Assembly: GCA_024762895.1 (NCBI GenBank)
Contig: JANTGN010000011.1
Span: 1 to 25,233 of the forward strand
DNA length: 25,233 nt
Origin: Thiotrichales bacterium
Lineage (GTDB): Bacteria > Pseudomonadota > Gammaproteobacteria > J044
Direction of reading: 5' to 3'
Shown here: positions 1-8,077 of the stretch, one piece after another
How the letters are laid out: each line of letters opens with the position of its first letter
Numbering within the stretch: position 1 is the stretch's first letter
Notes under the pieces: generated by a model
Databases searched by the model: none
What the model was told of the DNA's origin: nothing
What the model saw: only the letters and a program-made list of their open reading frames with translations
Made by a program: the position numbers and the translations under genes

Positions 1-1133
1 TCCTCATCCGACAGTCGGATACCCACGGTAGCCTTGATAATCCCATAGACCACAAAACCAGCCACTGTCGCAATCGAAACTCCTGCGATGGTACCGATCA
101 GCTGAGACATAAAGCTCACGCCGCCCATGCCACCGAGGACTTCCAGACCAAAGATGCCGGCTGCGATCCCACCCCAGGCACCACAGATACCATGTAATGG
201 CCAGACACCCAGCACGTCATCAATCTTCCATTTGTTCTGGGTCAGGGTAAAGAACCAGACGAACAGGGTGCCCGCCACCAGTCCGGTAATCAGTGCGCCC
301 AGAGGGTGCATCACACTGGAACCAGCACAGACGGCAACCAGACCTGCCAGTGGCCCGTTGTGAACGAAACCGGGGTCATTCCTGCCAACGATGAGGGCGG
401 ATAAGATACCTCCCACCATGGCCATGAGGGAGTTAACGGCCACCAGCCCTGTGATACCTTCGATCGACTGCGCCGACATAACATTAAAGCCGAACCATCC
501 CACGGTCAGTATCCAGGCGCCCAGTGACAGGAAGGGAATACTGGAAGGCGGATGGGCGTAGACCTCACCCCCCTTACCATAACGACCCTTGCGATGCCCC
601 AGCAGGATGACGGCCCCCAGGGCAAGCCAGCCCCCCATACCATGTACCACCACGGAACCGGCAAAATCGTTAAAGGGTGCACCAAAGCTTGCTTCAAGCC
701 AGTCCTGGAATCCGTAGGCGCCGTTCCATACGATACCTTCGAAGAAGGGGTAGACCAGAGCCACGAGGACAAAGGTGGCGAGCAACTGGGGATAGAACCT
801 GGCCCGCTCGGCAATACCCCCTGAGATAATCGCCGGTATGGCTGCCGCGAAGGTGAGCAGGAAGAAGAACTTCACAAGTTCATAACCACTCTTCTCGGAC
901 AGGACCGTGGCGCTCTCGAAGAAACCGGCCTGATAGGCGATGTAATAACCGATGAAGAAATAGGCGATGGTGGACACGGCGAAATCGGTAATGATCTTGA
1001 CCAGGGCATTGACCTGGTTCTTTTCACGAACCGTACCCACCTCGAGAAAGGCAAAACCGGCATGCATTGCTAGTACCATAATGGCACCCAGCAGCACAAA
1101 CAGGGTATCCAGTGCCGATGTCATCTGCTCCAT
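1..1133 (-). CDS. amt: Ammonium channel Amt, C-terminus cut by window edge
   Basis: Inner-membrane channel of the Amt/Rh family that conducts ammonium or ammonia for nitrogen assimilation. The frame is open from an ATG at 1133 to the left window edge, so about 377 residues are visible and the cytosolic C-terminal tail is missing. The translation is a string of hydrophobic helices. It has the early GFAFLEVG segment, the twin pore histidines in VVVHGMGG (about His164) and WPLHGICG (about His314), and Amt-typical segments such as GWFGFN. A purine-rich Shine-Dalgarno stretch (GGGGGAGA) lies just upstream of the ATG. No glnK gene is visible beside it; a partner could lie beyond the edge. The 120-base gap to the upstream GTPase gene implies its own promoter. 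The family assignment is firm; substrate versus sensor role is not resolved. Confidence 0.95.
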   Translation of the reverse strand, partial: MEQMTSALDTLFVLLGAIMVLAMHAGFAFLEVGTVREKNQVNALVKIITDFAVSTIAYFFIGYYIAYQAGFFESATVLSEKSGYELVKFFFLLTFAAAIPAIISGGIAERARFYPQLLATFVLVALVYPFFEGIVWNGAYGFQDWLEASFGAPFNDFAGSVVVHGMGGWLALGAVILLGHRKGRYGKGGEVYAHPPSSIPFLSLGAWILTVGWFGFNVMSAQSIEGITGLVAVNSLMAMVGGILSALIVGRNDPGFVHNGPLAGLVAVCAGSSVMHPLGALITGLVAGTLFVWFFTLTQNKWKIDDVLGVWPLHGICGAWGGIAAGIFGLEVLGGMGGVSFMSQLIGTIAGVSIATVAGFVVYGIIKATVGIRLSDE

Positions 1134-1253
1134 ACTCTCCCCCTTTAATAATTATTCAACGAGCCCACCGGCGGTTCCCGGCAAAACGACGTATTCTAGT
1201 GTATTACGCACCAAACGGGTACAAAACAGCGTATGACCACGGCCTGATTAATC

Positions 1254-2246
1254 TCAGGACTGGATGATCAGCTCCTCAAGTTCCTGTTCGATCCGAATCT
1301 CATCAATATCGCTATCGCTTGAGACCAGCCATTCCATGCGACTGTCCTGACGCCATGCCACCGGGCTGATATCGACCGCATCTGGCGTGGCATTAACGGC
1401 ATAGGATGAGCGCCCAACATTCAGTACGGCCTTGATGCGCAGGATTTGCGTTTGCTGCATCCAGTTATTCATGTAGGGCTCGATGCTCTGGCGATCAAAA
1501 ATAATCTCTGGAGGGAAGCGCCAGCCCAGGGTAACAATGCCCCCTTCCTCTCGAGAGCTGAACAGCGATCCTCCGGGGCCTGTACGCTCCAGGTTACAGG
1601 CCTTGCCATGAAGGTGCTCATGAACGCTGCCAGATTCTATCGGCAACTGGCTCTGACCCTTCAGCCAGTTCAGTGGCATCTGGCCCTGCCGCGTTCGCAG
1701 CACTCGCTGCTTGGGAGGGTATAGACCGTTGAGCCAGACCTCAATCTCCTCAAGCCTTGCCTCATCCACGGTATCCGTCTTGTTGATTAGTACCACATCG
1801 GCCAGTTGTAGCTGATCATGGTAGATGGGAGATTTTTCCAGCCGTTCGGCATCAAAGCCTGCTGGGTCTACGACGGTAATGATATTTTCGAGCCGGATCG
1901 CCTCACGCAGCCACTCGTCGCGCAGGGTATCGACTATTCCGGCCGGATGCCCTATTCCGGTAGGCTCGATCAGCAGGCGATCCATGGGGATTCTTCGCAG
2001 CATGTCGGTCAGGGTGGTCCGGAGGGTCAGGGCCGCGGTACAACAGATGCACCCACCGGGGACCTCACGCACTGCCACGCCCTGCCCTTCGATCAGGGCA
2101 CCATCGATACCGATATTGCCAAACTCATTGACCAGGACGGCCCAGCGCTCACCAGGAGGACACTGGCTCAGGAGATATTGAATGGTCGTGGTCTTACCGG
2201 CACCCAGCATGCCGGTAATAATATTGACGGGAACAGGCGGTTTCAC
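1254..2246 (-). CDS. CobW/COG0523 family G3E GTPase, probable metallochaperone
   Basis: P-loop GTPase of the G3E/COG0523 group, whose members insert or traffic metals such as Zn, Co or Fe. Visible motifs are the Walker A GMLGAGKT (residues 12-19), the family hallmark GGCICC (Cys66, Cys68, Cys69) that binds metal, the IEPTG segment near residue 93, and the guanine-specifying NKTD (155-158). A histidine-containing patch (HEHLHGK, about 209) precedes the C-terminal CobW_C-like domain. The 330-residue length is normal. The start is a GTG at 2246, because the dcd stop codon lies in frame 36 bases upstream and no ATG intervenes; the ribosome site (AGGAA) is weakly placed. It lies downstream of dcd on the same strand and is probably co-transcribed. 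The specific metal and client cannot be read from the sequence, and no Zur box was recognised. Confidence 0.9.
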   Translation of the reverse strand: MKPPVPVNIITGMLGAGKTTTIQYLLSQCPPGERWAVLVNEFGNIGIDGALIEGQGVAVREVPGGCICCTAALTLRTTLTDMLRRIPMDRLLIEPTGIGHPAGIVDTLRDEWLREAIRLENIITVVDPAGFDAERLEKSPIYHDQLQLADVVLINKTDTVDEARLEEIEVWLNGLYPPKQRVLRTRQGQMPLNWLKGQSQLPIESGSVHEHLHGKACNLERTGPGGSLFSSREEGGIVTLGWRFPPEIIFDRQSIEPYMNNWMQQTQILRIKAVLNVGRSSYAVNATPDAVDISPVAWRQDSRMEWLVSSDSDIDEIRIEQELEELIIQS

Positions 2247-2282
2247 CGACAGACCGGGTTCCTGACGAGGAATCCTGAGGAA

Positions 2283-2849
2283 TCAGGTCTTGGGCAGGGT
2301 GACGCCCCGCTGGCCCTGATATTTCCCCCCTCGATCTCTGTAGGAGGTCTCACACTCTTCATCGGATTCGAAGAAGAGCATCTGGGCTACACCCTCGTTG
2401 GCGTAGATCTTCGCCGGCAGAGGCGTGGTATTGGAAAATTCCAGGGTCACATGCCCTTCCCACTCCGGCTCAAGGGGCGTGACATTGACGATAATCCCGC
2501 AGCGCGCATAGGTAGACTTGCCCAGACACACGGTCAGCACAGAACGTGGGATTCTGAAGTATTCCACCGTACGGGCCAGGGCAAAGGAATTCGGGGGAAT
2601 GATACAGACATCGGATTTCACATCGACGAAGCTGTTCTCATCAAAGGCCTTGGGATCGACAATGGCCGAATTAATATTGGTGAAGATCTTGAACTCGTCG
2701 GCGCAGCGCACATCGTAGCCATAGCTGGAGGTGCCATAGGAGATGATGCGCTCGTCGTTAAGATGGCGCATCTGGCCTGCCTCGAAGGGCTCGATCATGC
2801 CCTGCTGCTCAGCCATACGGCGAATCCACTTATCTGATTTGATCGACAT
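2283..2849 (-). CDS. dcd: dCTP deaminase
   Basis: Cytosolic homotrimeric enzyme that deaminates dCTP to dUTP, feeding dUMP and dTMP synthesis. The 188-residue protein matches the family length (about 190). It carries SSYGYDVR near residue 40, GKSTYARCGI near 110 and the active-site stretch EPEWEGHVTLEFSN near 130. The C-terminal tail (SYRDRGGKYQGQRG) is typical of bacterial Dcd. The open frame extends 19 codons further upstream to 2906, but that part is unlike the family. MSIKSDKW matches known N-termini, so I start at 2849. Gene order apbC then dcd on the same strand is common in gammaproteobacteria. A 93-base gap separates it from the lipoprotein gene upstream, in which I see no clear promoter. 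Confidence 0.96.
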   Translation of the reverse strand: MSIKSDKWIRRMAEQQGMIEPFEAGQMRHLNDERIISYGTSSYGYDVRCADEFKIFTNINSAIVDPKAFDENSFVDVKSDVCIIPPNSFALARTVEYFRIPRSVLTVCLGKSTYARCGIIVNVTPLEPEWEGHVTLEFSNTTPLPAKIYANEGVAQMLFFESDEECETSYRDRGGKYQGQRGVTLPKT

Positions 2850-2942
2850 TGCCTGAATTACCCAAAGCCTGTTATTCCGGGCGCGCAGTGTAACAGATGC
2901 AATCAACCCACGTTAAGAGACCCCTGAGCCTCAATACACGAA

Positions 2943-3419
2943 TCAGTGCGATTCTGGCTGTGACAAACTCAGGACATCTTTTTTCTGGAAGGGAAAGTCC
3001 ATCCAGCGGGTAAAGACCTTACCCGATACCTCATAACTCAGTTCCTGGCGATCGATCATGGTCTGTAGCCCGGTCAACAGCCCTGAGTAATTGAACTGGA
3101 TGGGGATCCTGACCGGCGTCTCTCCGGAGGCTGCGATATCCAGCACCTGGTCTGAACGGGTATCAGCGATCTCCGTACCACCGAGCAGGACCCGGTAGCT
3201 GAAACCATCGGCCTTGAACCCCATCGGATTGGGATTATCCACGACCAGTCCCACTTCAGCCGTTCCTGAGAACAACCCCAGCTCCAGTATCTGGAAATCG
3301 ACCACGCTGACCCGGGGTGTAATCATCTCCGGCTTGAGCTGAGCACAACCCGAAAGCCCCCATACTAAAAGGGCCGCCAATATCAGGCGACCCTTCTTGC
3401 CAACAGACAATTTCATCAT
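2943..3419 (-). CDS. LEA type 2 (WHy domain) lipoprotein
   Basis: Small secreted lipoprotein of 158 residues. It begins with a basic N-terminus, a hydrophobic stretch (LILAALLVWG) and the lipobox LSGC, so the mature protein would start at Cys25 and be lipid-anchored. The rest resembles the LEA14/WHy beta-sandwich: VVDFQILELGLFSG followed by VDNPNPMGF, the family's characteristic NPNP motif, then an alternating beta pattern to the C-terminus. The molecular function of bacterial members is not settled; desiccation or envelope-stress roles have been proposed. It starts 6 bases after the apbC stop and is almost certainly co-transcribed. ATG at 3419 and ATG at 3416 are equally possible starts. Confidence 0.85.
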   Translation of the reverse strand: MMKLSVGKKGRLILAALLVWGLSGCAQLKPEMITPRVSVVDFQILELGLFSGTAEVGLVVDNPNPMGFKADGFSYRVLLGGTEIADTRSDQVLDIAASGETPVRIPIQFNYSGLLTGLQTMIDRQELSYEVSGKVFTRWMDFPFQKKDVLSLSQPESH

Positions 3420-3425
3420 GGAAGA

Positions 3426-4517
3426 TTAATTGTTCTGAATGACGATCTTGGGGAATTTGGCACTGTAGTCCCTGCCCTGTGCGGCCAGGCGAGCTGCGGT
3501 CTTGCGTGCGATCTCACGATAGATCTCGGCGGGACGGCTATCGGGCTCGGACACAACGGTGGGCTTACCGCCATCGGCCTGTTCGCGGATGTGCTTCTCC
3601 AGCGGCAGGGCACCCAGGAACTCGGTCTCGTGGTTCTCGGCCATGCGACGGCCACCGCCCTCACCGAAGATATGCTCTTCGTGTCCACACTCACTACAGA
3701 TATGGATACTCATATTCTCGATAATACCCAGTACCGGCACCTCAACCTTTTCAAACATCTTCAGGCCCTTGACGGCATCCAGGGTCGCAATATCCTGAGG
3801 CGTGGTCACAATGACTGCACCACTGACCGGAATGCGCTGGGCCAGGGTCAGCTGCACATCACCTGTACCGGGAGGAAGGTCGATGACCAGGTAGTCCAGG
3901 TTATCCCACTGCGTGTCATTGAGTAACTGCTCCAGGGCCTGGGTGACCATGGGGCCACGCCAGATCATGGCGGTGTCTTCCTCGACCAGGAAGCCAATCG
4001 ACATGGCCTGAACACCATGGTTACGCATGGGCTGCAGCGACTTGCCATCTTCTGACTCGGGCTGACCGCTGATACCCAGCATACGAGGTACACTGGGACC
4101 GTAAATATCCGCGTCCAGAACGCCTACGGTCGCACCTTCCGAGGCCAGGGCCAGGGCGAGGTTGACCGCGGTCGTAGATTTACCGACACCCCCCTTGCCC
4201 GAGGCAACGGCAATAATATTCTTGATGCCTTTAATGGGCTTGAGGTTCTTCTGTACGGCATGAGAGCCTATTTCGGTTGAAATGGCTACCTCAACACCGC
4301 CGACGCCAGCCAGTGCACCCACTTTATCCTTGATCTCCTGGGTCAGACCATCGAACCAGGTCGCCGCGGGGTAACCCAGCACAATGGCGATAGAGACCTT
4401 GTCACCATCGATATCCACGGAACGGACTTCGTTAGCGCTAACCAGATCCTTTTCCAGATTAGGATCGGTGATTTCCTTGAGCACATTTTCAACCTGCGCC
4501 TGAGTGAGTTCTGACAT
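3426..4517 (-). CDS. apbC: Iron-sulfur cluster carrier ATPase ApbC/Mrp
   Basis: Cytosolic P-loop ATPase of the Mrp/NBP35 family that holds and transfers Fe-S clusters to apo-proteins. The N-terminal MIP18/DUF59-like domain spans residues 1-85 (the family cysteine is absent in what I read). The deviant Walker A GKGGVGKST lies at 107-115, and the DLPPGTGD switch at about 213-220. The cluster-binding CxxC is Cys274-Cys277 in ICSECGHEEH. The 363-residue length is normal. It reads away from metG, an arrangement shared with Escherichia coli and Pseudomonas. It may serve the Fe-S-rich Rnf proteins, Nth and the glutamate-synthase-domain protein in this window, but that link is only contextual. Confidence 0.96.
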   Translation of the reverse strand: MSELTQAQVENVLKEITDPNLEKDLVSANEVRSVDIDGDKVSIAIVLGYPAATWFDGLTQEIKDKVGALAGVGGVEVAISTEIGSHAVQKNLKPIKGIKNIIAVASGKGGVGKSTTAVNLALALASEGATVGVLDADIYGPSVPRMLGISGQPESEDGKSLQPMRNHGVQAMSIGFLVEEDTAMIWRGPMVTQALEQLLNDTQWDNLDYLVIDLPPGTGDVQLTLAQRIPVSGAVIVTTPQDIATLDAVKGLKMFEKVEVPVLGIIENMSIHICSECGHEEHIFGEGGGRRMAENHETEFLGALPLEKHIREQADGGKPTVVSEPDSRPAEIYREIARKTAARLAAQGRDYSAKFPKIVIQNN

Positions 4518-4771
4518 GGGTAGTTCCTCGTTGCATATCTGCGAATTCTAATATTGCGCGGATTCTACACTATGCGAGGGCAAAAAAAACTTGGGGAATA
4601 CTACGGTTTATAGCACCCAGTCCGAAGCAGGCCCCTGGCACCTGCCCACTGCTCGCCCTTAGAATCCGCTATCAATCAGAGAAAAAAACCAGTCTGACAC
4701 CACCCTGGACTGGCCGGAAATTTCCCAAAATGCTATTTTACACGGCTTTTCATCCTAGGCCTTTACGCCCC
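4518..4771. promoter_or_regulatory. Divergent apbC / metG promoter region with inverted TAGAAT boxes
   Basis: This 254-base intergenic stretch must carry the promoters for both divergent genes. A 10-base inverted repeat is visible: GCGGATTCTA at 4558-4567 and TAGAATCCGC at 4660-4669. Read outward, each copy contains TAGAAT, a reasonable -10 hexamer, one for each gene. Good -35 boxes at the right distance are not obvious; an A/T-rich tract at 4581-4590 could serve the apbC side. Short open frames here look non-coding. The -10 assignment is inferred from similarity to TATAAT. Confidence 0.4.
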
Positions 4772-6805
4772 ATGTCAAAGCGAAACCTGCTCGTCACCAG
4801 CGCCCTGCCCTATGCCAATGGCCCTATCCATCTGGGTCATCTGGTGGAATATATCCAGACGGATATCTGGGTCCGCTTTCAGCGCCTGCGTGGGAATAGC
4901 TGTCTATATATATGTGCGGATGATGCCCACGGCACCCCCATCATGCTGCGTGCAAAACAGGAAGGCATCACCCCTGAAACCCTGATCCAGCGCGTCTGGG
5001 ATGATCACAAGGCTGATTTTGATGGTTTTCATGTCAGTTTCGATAATTATTACACTACCCACAGCGATGAAAACCGTGAACTCGCCTCCCTCATCTATAG
5101 CCGCCTGAAAGAGGCCGGGCATATAATCAGGCGCACTATCAGTCAGGCCTATGACCCCGAGGCTGAGATGTTCCTGCCCGATCGATTCATCAAGGGTAGT
5201 TGCCCCAATTGTGGAGCGGAAGATCAGTATGGCGATTCCTGCGAGGTCTGTGGTGCCACCTATGCGCCTACCGACCTGGTCAAGCCGGTCTCGGTGATTT
5301 CCGGAGCCCAGCCGGTAGAAAAGGACTCCGAACATTATTTCTTCAAGCTGGGAGACTTTCAGGATTTCCTGAAACAATGGACCCGCGAGGATGGGCATGT
5401 ACAAACTGAGATCGCGAGCAAGCTCAAGGAATGGTTTGAGTCTGGTCTGCAGGACTGGGATATCTCGCGTGACGCCCCCTACTGGGGTTTTGAGATCCCA
5501 GACGCCCCCGGCAAATACTTCTACGTCTGGCTGGATGCGCCCATCGGCTATATGGCCAGCTTCCAGAATTATTGCGACCGAGAAGGTGTCGACTTTCAGG
5601 CCTACTGGGGCAAGGAGAGTCAGGCCGAGCTCTATCACTTCATCGGCAAGGATATCGCCTATTTCCATACCCTGTTCTGGCCCGCCATGCTGGAGGGCGC
5701 CGGCTACCGCACGCCCACCGCGGTCTACTGCCATGGCTTTCTGACCGTCAACGGCAAGAAGATGTCCAAGTCGCGGGGCACCTTCATCAAGGCCAGTAGT
5801 TATCTGAATCACCTGAACCCCGAATACCTGCGCTATTACTTTGCGGTCAAACTGGGCTCGGGTATCGATGATATCGATCTGAATCTTGAGGATTTTGCCC
5901 AGCGGGTCAATTCCGACCTGGTCGGCAAGGTGGTCAATATCGCTTCACGCTGCGCGGGATTCATCAAAAAGAAGTTTAATGGTCGCCTGTCATCCAGCCT
6001 GCCCGATTCAGGCATGTACGACGACTTTGTCCGATCCGGCGAAGAGATTGCCCGTCTTTACGAGGCTCGGGAGTTTGGTCATGCCATGCGCGAGATCATG
6101 GCACTGGCCGATGTGGCCAACCAGTACATCGATGCAGCCAAGCCCTGGGTACTGATCAAGGATGAGGCCAGTGCCCAGGAGGTACAGGACATCTGCACCC
6201 AGGGGCTCAACCTGTTCCGTATCATCATGACCTATCTGAAACCCGTACTGCCGGTGACCACGGCCGGTGCTGAGGCCTTTCTGAATGCGGGCGAGCTGAA
6301 CTGGGATACTCGCCACCTTCCACTGCTGGATCATGCGATAGAACCCTTTAAACCTCTACTCACACGTATCGAGAGGGAGACGATTGAGAACATGCTGGAA
6401 GAATCCAAAGAACACCTGAAGGAAACGGCAAACGAAACGCCCCGTCCTGACAGTCCACTGGCAAAAGACCCCATCTCGAATGAAATCAGTTTCGATGACT
6501 TCGCCAAGCTGGATCTGCGCATAGCTCGAATCGTAGAGGCGAAACAGGTCGAAGGTGCCGACAAGCTCCTGCAACTGACCCTGGACCTGGATGGCGAGAC
6601 CCGTAATGTCTTTGCCGGCATCAAGTCGGCCTATGATCCCGAATCCCTCAAGGGACGTCTGACGGTGATGGTGGCCAACCTGGCGCCGCGCAAGATGCGT
6701 TTTGGGCTCTCGGAAGGCATGGTGCTGGCCGCTGGTCCGGGTGGCAAGGATCTGTTTATCCTGAATCCTGATGAGGGCGCACAACCCGGCATGCGCGTAA
6801 AATAA
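4772..6805 (+). CDS. metG: Methionyl-tRNA synthetase
   Basis: Class I aminoacyl-tRNA synthetase charging tRNA-Met and initiator tRNA. The 677 residues equal the E. coli enzyme length. The signature HLGH is at 20-23 and KMSKS at 330-334. The zinc knuckle has Cys144, Cys147, Cys157 and Cys160. The last roughly 100 residues form the tRNA-binding/dimerisation domain (FDDFAKLDLRIARIVEA through the C-terminus), after a low-complexity linker rich in E, K, P and S near 545-570. An upstream in-frame ATG at 4730 would add 14 atypical residues; MSKRNLLVTSALPYANG matches the family, so the start is 4772. It reads away from apbC. The following 111-base gap to rnfA shows no clear terminator. Confidence 0.98.
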   Translation: MSKRNLLVTSALPYANGPIHLGHLVEYIQTDIWVRFQRLRGNSCLYICADDAHGTPIMLRAKQEGITPETLIQRVWDDHKADFDGFHVSFDNYYTTHSDENRELASLIYSRLKEAGHIIRRTISQAYDPEAEMFLPDRFIKGSCPNCGAEDQYGDSCEVCGATYAPTDLVKPVSVISGAQPVEKDSEHYFFKLGDFQDFLKQWTREDGHVQTEIASKLKEWFESGLQDWDISRDAPYWGFEIPDAPGKYFYVWLDAPIGYMASFQNYCDREGVDFQAYWGKESQAELYHFIGKDIAYFHTLFWPAMLEGAGYRTPTAVYCHGFLTVNGKKMSKSRGTFIKASSYLNHLNPEYLRYYFAVKLGSGIDDIDLNLEDFAQRVNSDLVGKVVNIASRCAGFIKKKFNGRLSSSLPDSGMYDDFVRSGEEIARLYEAREFGHAMREIMALADVANQYIDAAKPWVLIKDEASAQEVQDICTQGLNLFRIIMTYLKPVLPVTTAGAEAFLNAGELNWDTRHLPLLDHAIEPFKPLLTRIERETIENMLEESKEHLKETANETPRPDSPLAKDPISNEISFDDFAKLDLRIARIVEAKQVEGADKLLQLTLDLDGETRNVFAGIKSAYDPESLKGRLTVMVANLAPRKMRFGLSEGMVLAAGPGGKDLFILNPDEGAQPGMRVK

Positions 6806-6916
6806 TCCCCTGATGAATTTGGCGTAGATGATAAATATCAAGACGCTATAGTATGTAATGAGTAAACTGGCGAAATACCTTATCAACGATACATTTGAGT
6901 AGAGCCCAAGTCACAC

Positions 6917-7498
6917 ATGACTGAATACGCCCTGATACTGGTCAGCACCATCCTGGTGAATAACTTCGTCCTGGTGAAGTTCCTTGGCCTGTGTCCCTTC
7001 ATGGGCGTCTCTCGAAAGCTGGAAACAGCCATGGGCATGGGGCTCGCCACGACCTTCGTACTGACACTGTCTTCGGTCTGTAGTTACCTGGTCAATCAAT
7101 ACCTGCTGGGTCCCCTGGATCTGGAATATCTGCGCACCATTGCCTTCATCCTGGTGATTGCGGCCGTGGTCCAGTTCACCGAAATGGTCGTACGCAAGAC
7201 CAGCCCCCTGCTCTATAACGTACTGGGTATCTTTCTGCCGCTCATTACCACCAACTGCGCTGTACTCGGCGTAGCGCTACTCAATGTTCAGGAGGACCAT
7301 AATCTGGTGCAGTCAGCGCTCTACGGTTTTGGTGCGGCTATCGGCTTCTCCATGGTACTGGTGATGTTTGCCGCCATGCGTGAACGCCTGGCTGTCGCGG
7401 ATGCCCCCGAGGCATTCAAGGGCAACGCCCTGGCACTGATCACTGCCGGCCTGATGTCCCTGGCTTTTATGGGCTTTTCCGGCCTGGTCACCCCGTAA
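6917..7498 (+). CDS. rnfA: Rnf electron transport complex subunit A
   Basis: Integral membrane subunit of the Rnf/Rsx complex, which couples electron flow between ferredoxin-type carriers and NADH to ion movement across the inner membrane. In E. coli the homologous RsxA helps keep SoxR reduced. The 193 residues form about six transmembrane helices. Family-typical segments include NNFVLVKFLGLCPFMGVS near residue 15 and LPLITTNCAVLGVAL near 110; the cysteines in these two stretches (Cys26 and the TTNC cysteine) correspond to those bridging a membrane Fe-S cluster with RnfE. It is the first gene of a six-gene operon. No strong Shine-Dalgarno sequence is seen before the ATG. The 111 bases upstream contain TATAGT (about 6846) as a possible -10, without a convincing -35. 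Confidence 0.96.
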   Translation: MTEYALILVSTILVNNFVLVKFLGLCPFMGVSRKLETAMGMGLATTFVLTLSSVCSYLVNQYLLGPLDLEYLRTIAFILVIAAVVQFTEMVVRKTSPLLYNVLGIFLPLITTNCAVLGVALLNVQEDHNLVQSALYGFGAAIGFSMVLVMFAAMRERLAVADAPEAFKGNALALITAGLMSLAFMGFSGLVTP

Positions 7499-7505
7499 TC
7501 CCGCC

Positions 7506-8075
7506 TTGCTGAGCGCCATACTCACAATCAGCCTGCTGGCCCTGCTATTTGGCTTATTGCTGGGCTATGCCTCTATTCGCTTCAAGGTCGAGGCCGACCC
7601 CATAGTCGATCAGATCGATGCCGTCCTGCCCCAGACCCAGTGTGGGCAGTGCGGCTATGCGGGCTGCCGCCCGTATGCGGAGGCCATTGCCAGTGGCGAG
7701 GCAGAGATCAACCGCTGCCCCCCGGGTGGTGAAGCAGGAATACAGGCCCTGGCCGATCTGCTGGGTCGTGACCCAATCCCACTGGATGAGGAAGTAGGCG
7801 AAGAACAGGACACCCCGATGGTGGCAATTATCGATGAGCAGGTCTGCATCGGCTGCACCCTGTGTCTTCAGGCCTGCCCGGTAGATGCCATCCTTGGTGC
7901 ACCCAAGAGTATGCACACAGTGATCGAAAGCGAGTGCACGGGTTGCGAACTTTGTCTCGAACCCTGCCCTGTAGACTGCATCCACATGCATCCGGTGCAT
8001 GAAGATTTCCATACCTGGAAATGGCCCTACCCGGATACGCCTTACCTGCAGACTCCCGAGAGCAGGACCGCCTGA
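7506..8075 (+). CDS. rnfB: Rnf electron transport complex subunit B (ferredoxin-like)
   Basis: Membrane-anchored Fe-S subunit that passes electrons within Rnf. The N-terminal hydrophobic helix (residues 3-23) is followed by a 4Fe-4S domain with Cys46, Cys49, Cys54 and Cys71. Two bacterial-ferredoxin clusters follow: Cys114/117/120/124 and Cys144/147/150/154. The length (189) is normal for the family. The start appears to be TTG at 7506: the helix directly follows it, known RnfB proteins begin at this distance from the first cysteine motif, and no ATG lies between it and the helix. It begins 7 bases after rnfA. The weak start may lower translation relative to its neighbours. Confidence 0.95.
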   Translation: MLSAILTISLLALLFGLLLGYASIRFKVEADPIVDQIDAVLPQTQCGQCGYAGCRPYAEAIASGEAEINRCPPGGEAGIQALADLLGRDPIPLDEEVGEEQDTPMVAIIDEQVCIGCTLCLQACPVDAILGAPKSMHTVIESECTGCELCLEPCPVDCIHMHPVHEDFHTWKWPYPDTPYLQTPESRTA

Positions 8076-8077
8076 GT

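Noticed and set aside
1134..1253. Sigma-54 promoter upstream of amt
   Set aside because: No GG and GC pair at the required -24/-12 spacing was found; only a loose TAGAAT-type -10 is visible.
1818..2837. Long plus-strand open frame of 339 codons
   Set aside because: It runs antisense across the GTPase and dcd genes, both of which show clear family motifs; the translation has no recognisable domain and is a codon-bias shadow.
2850..2906. N-terminal extension of dcd from an upstream ATG
   Set aside because: The extra 19 residues are unlike Dcd N-termini, while MSIKSDKW at 2849 matches the family.
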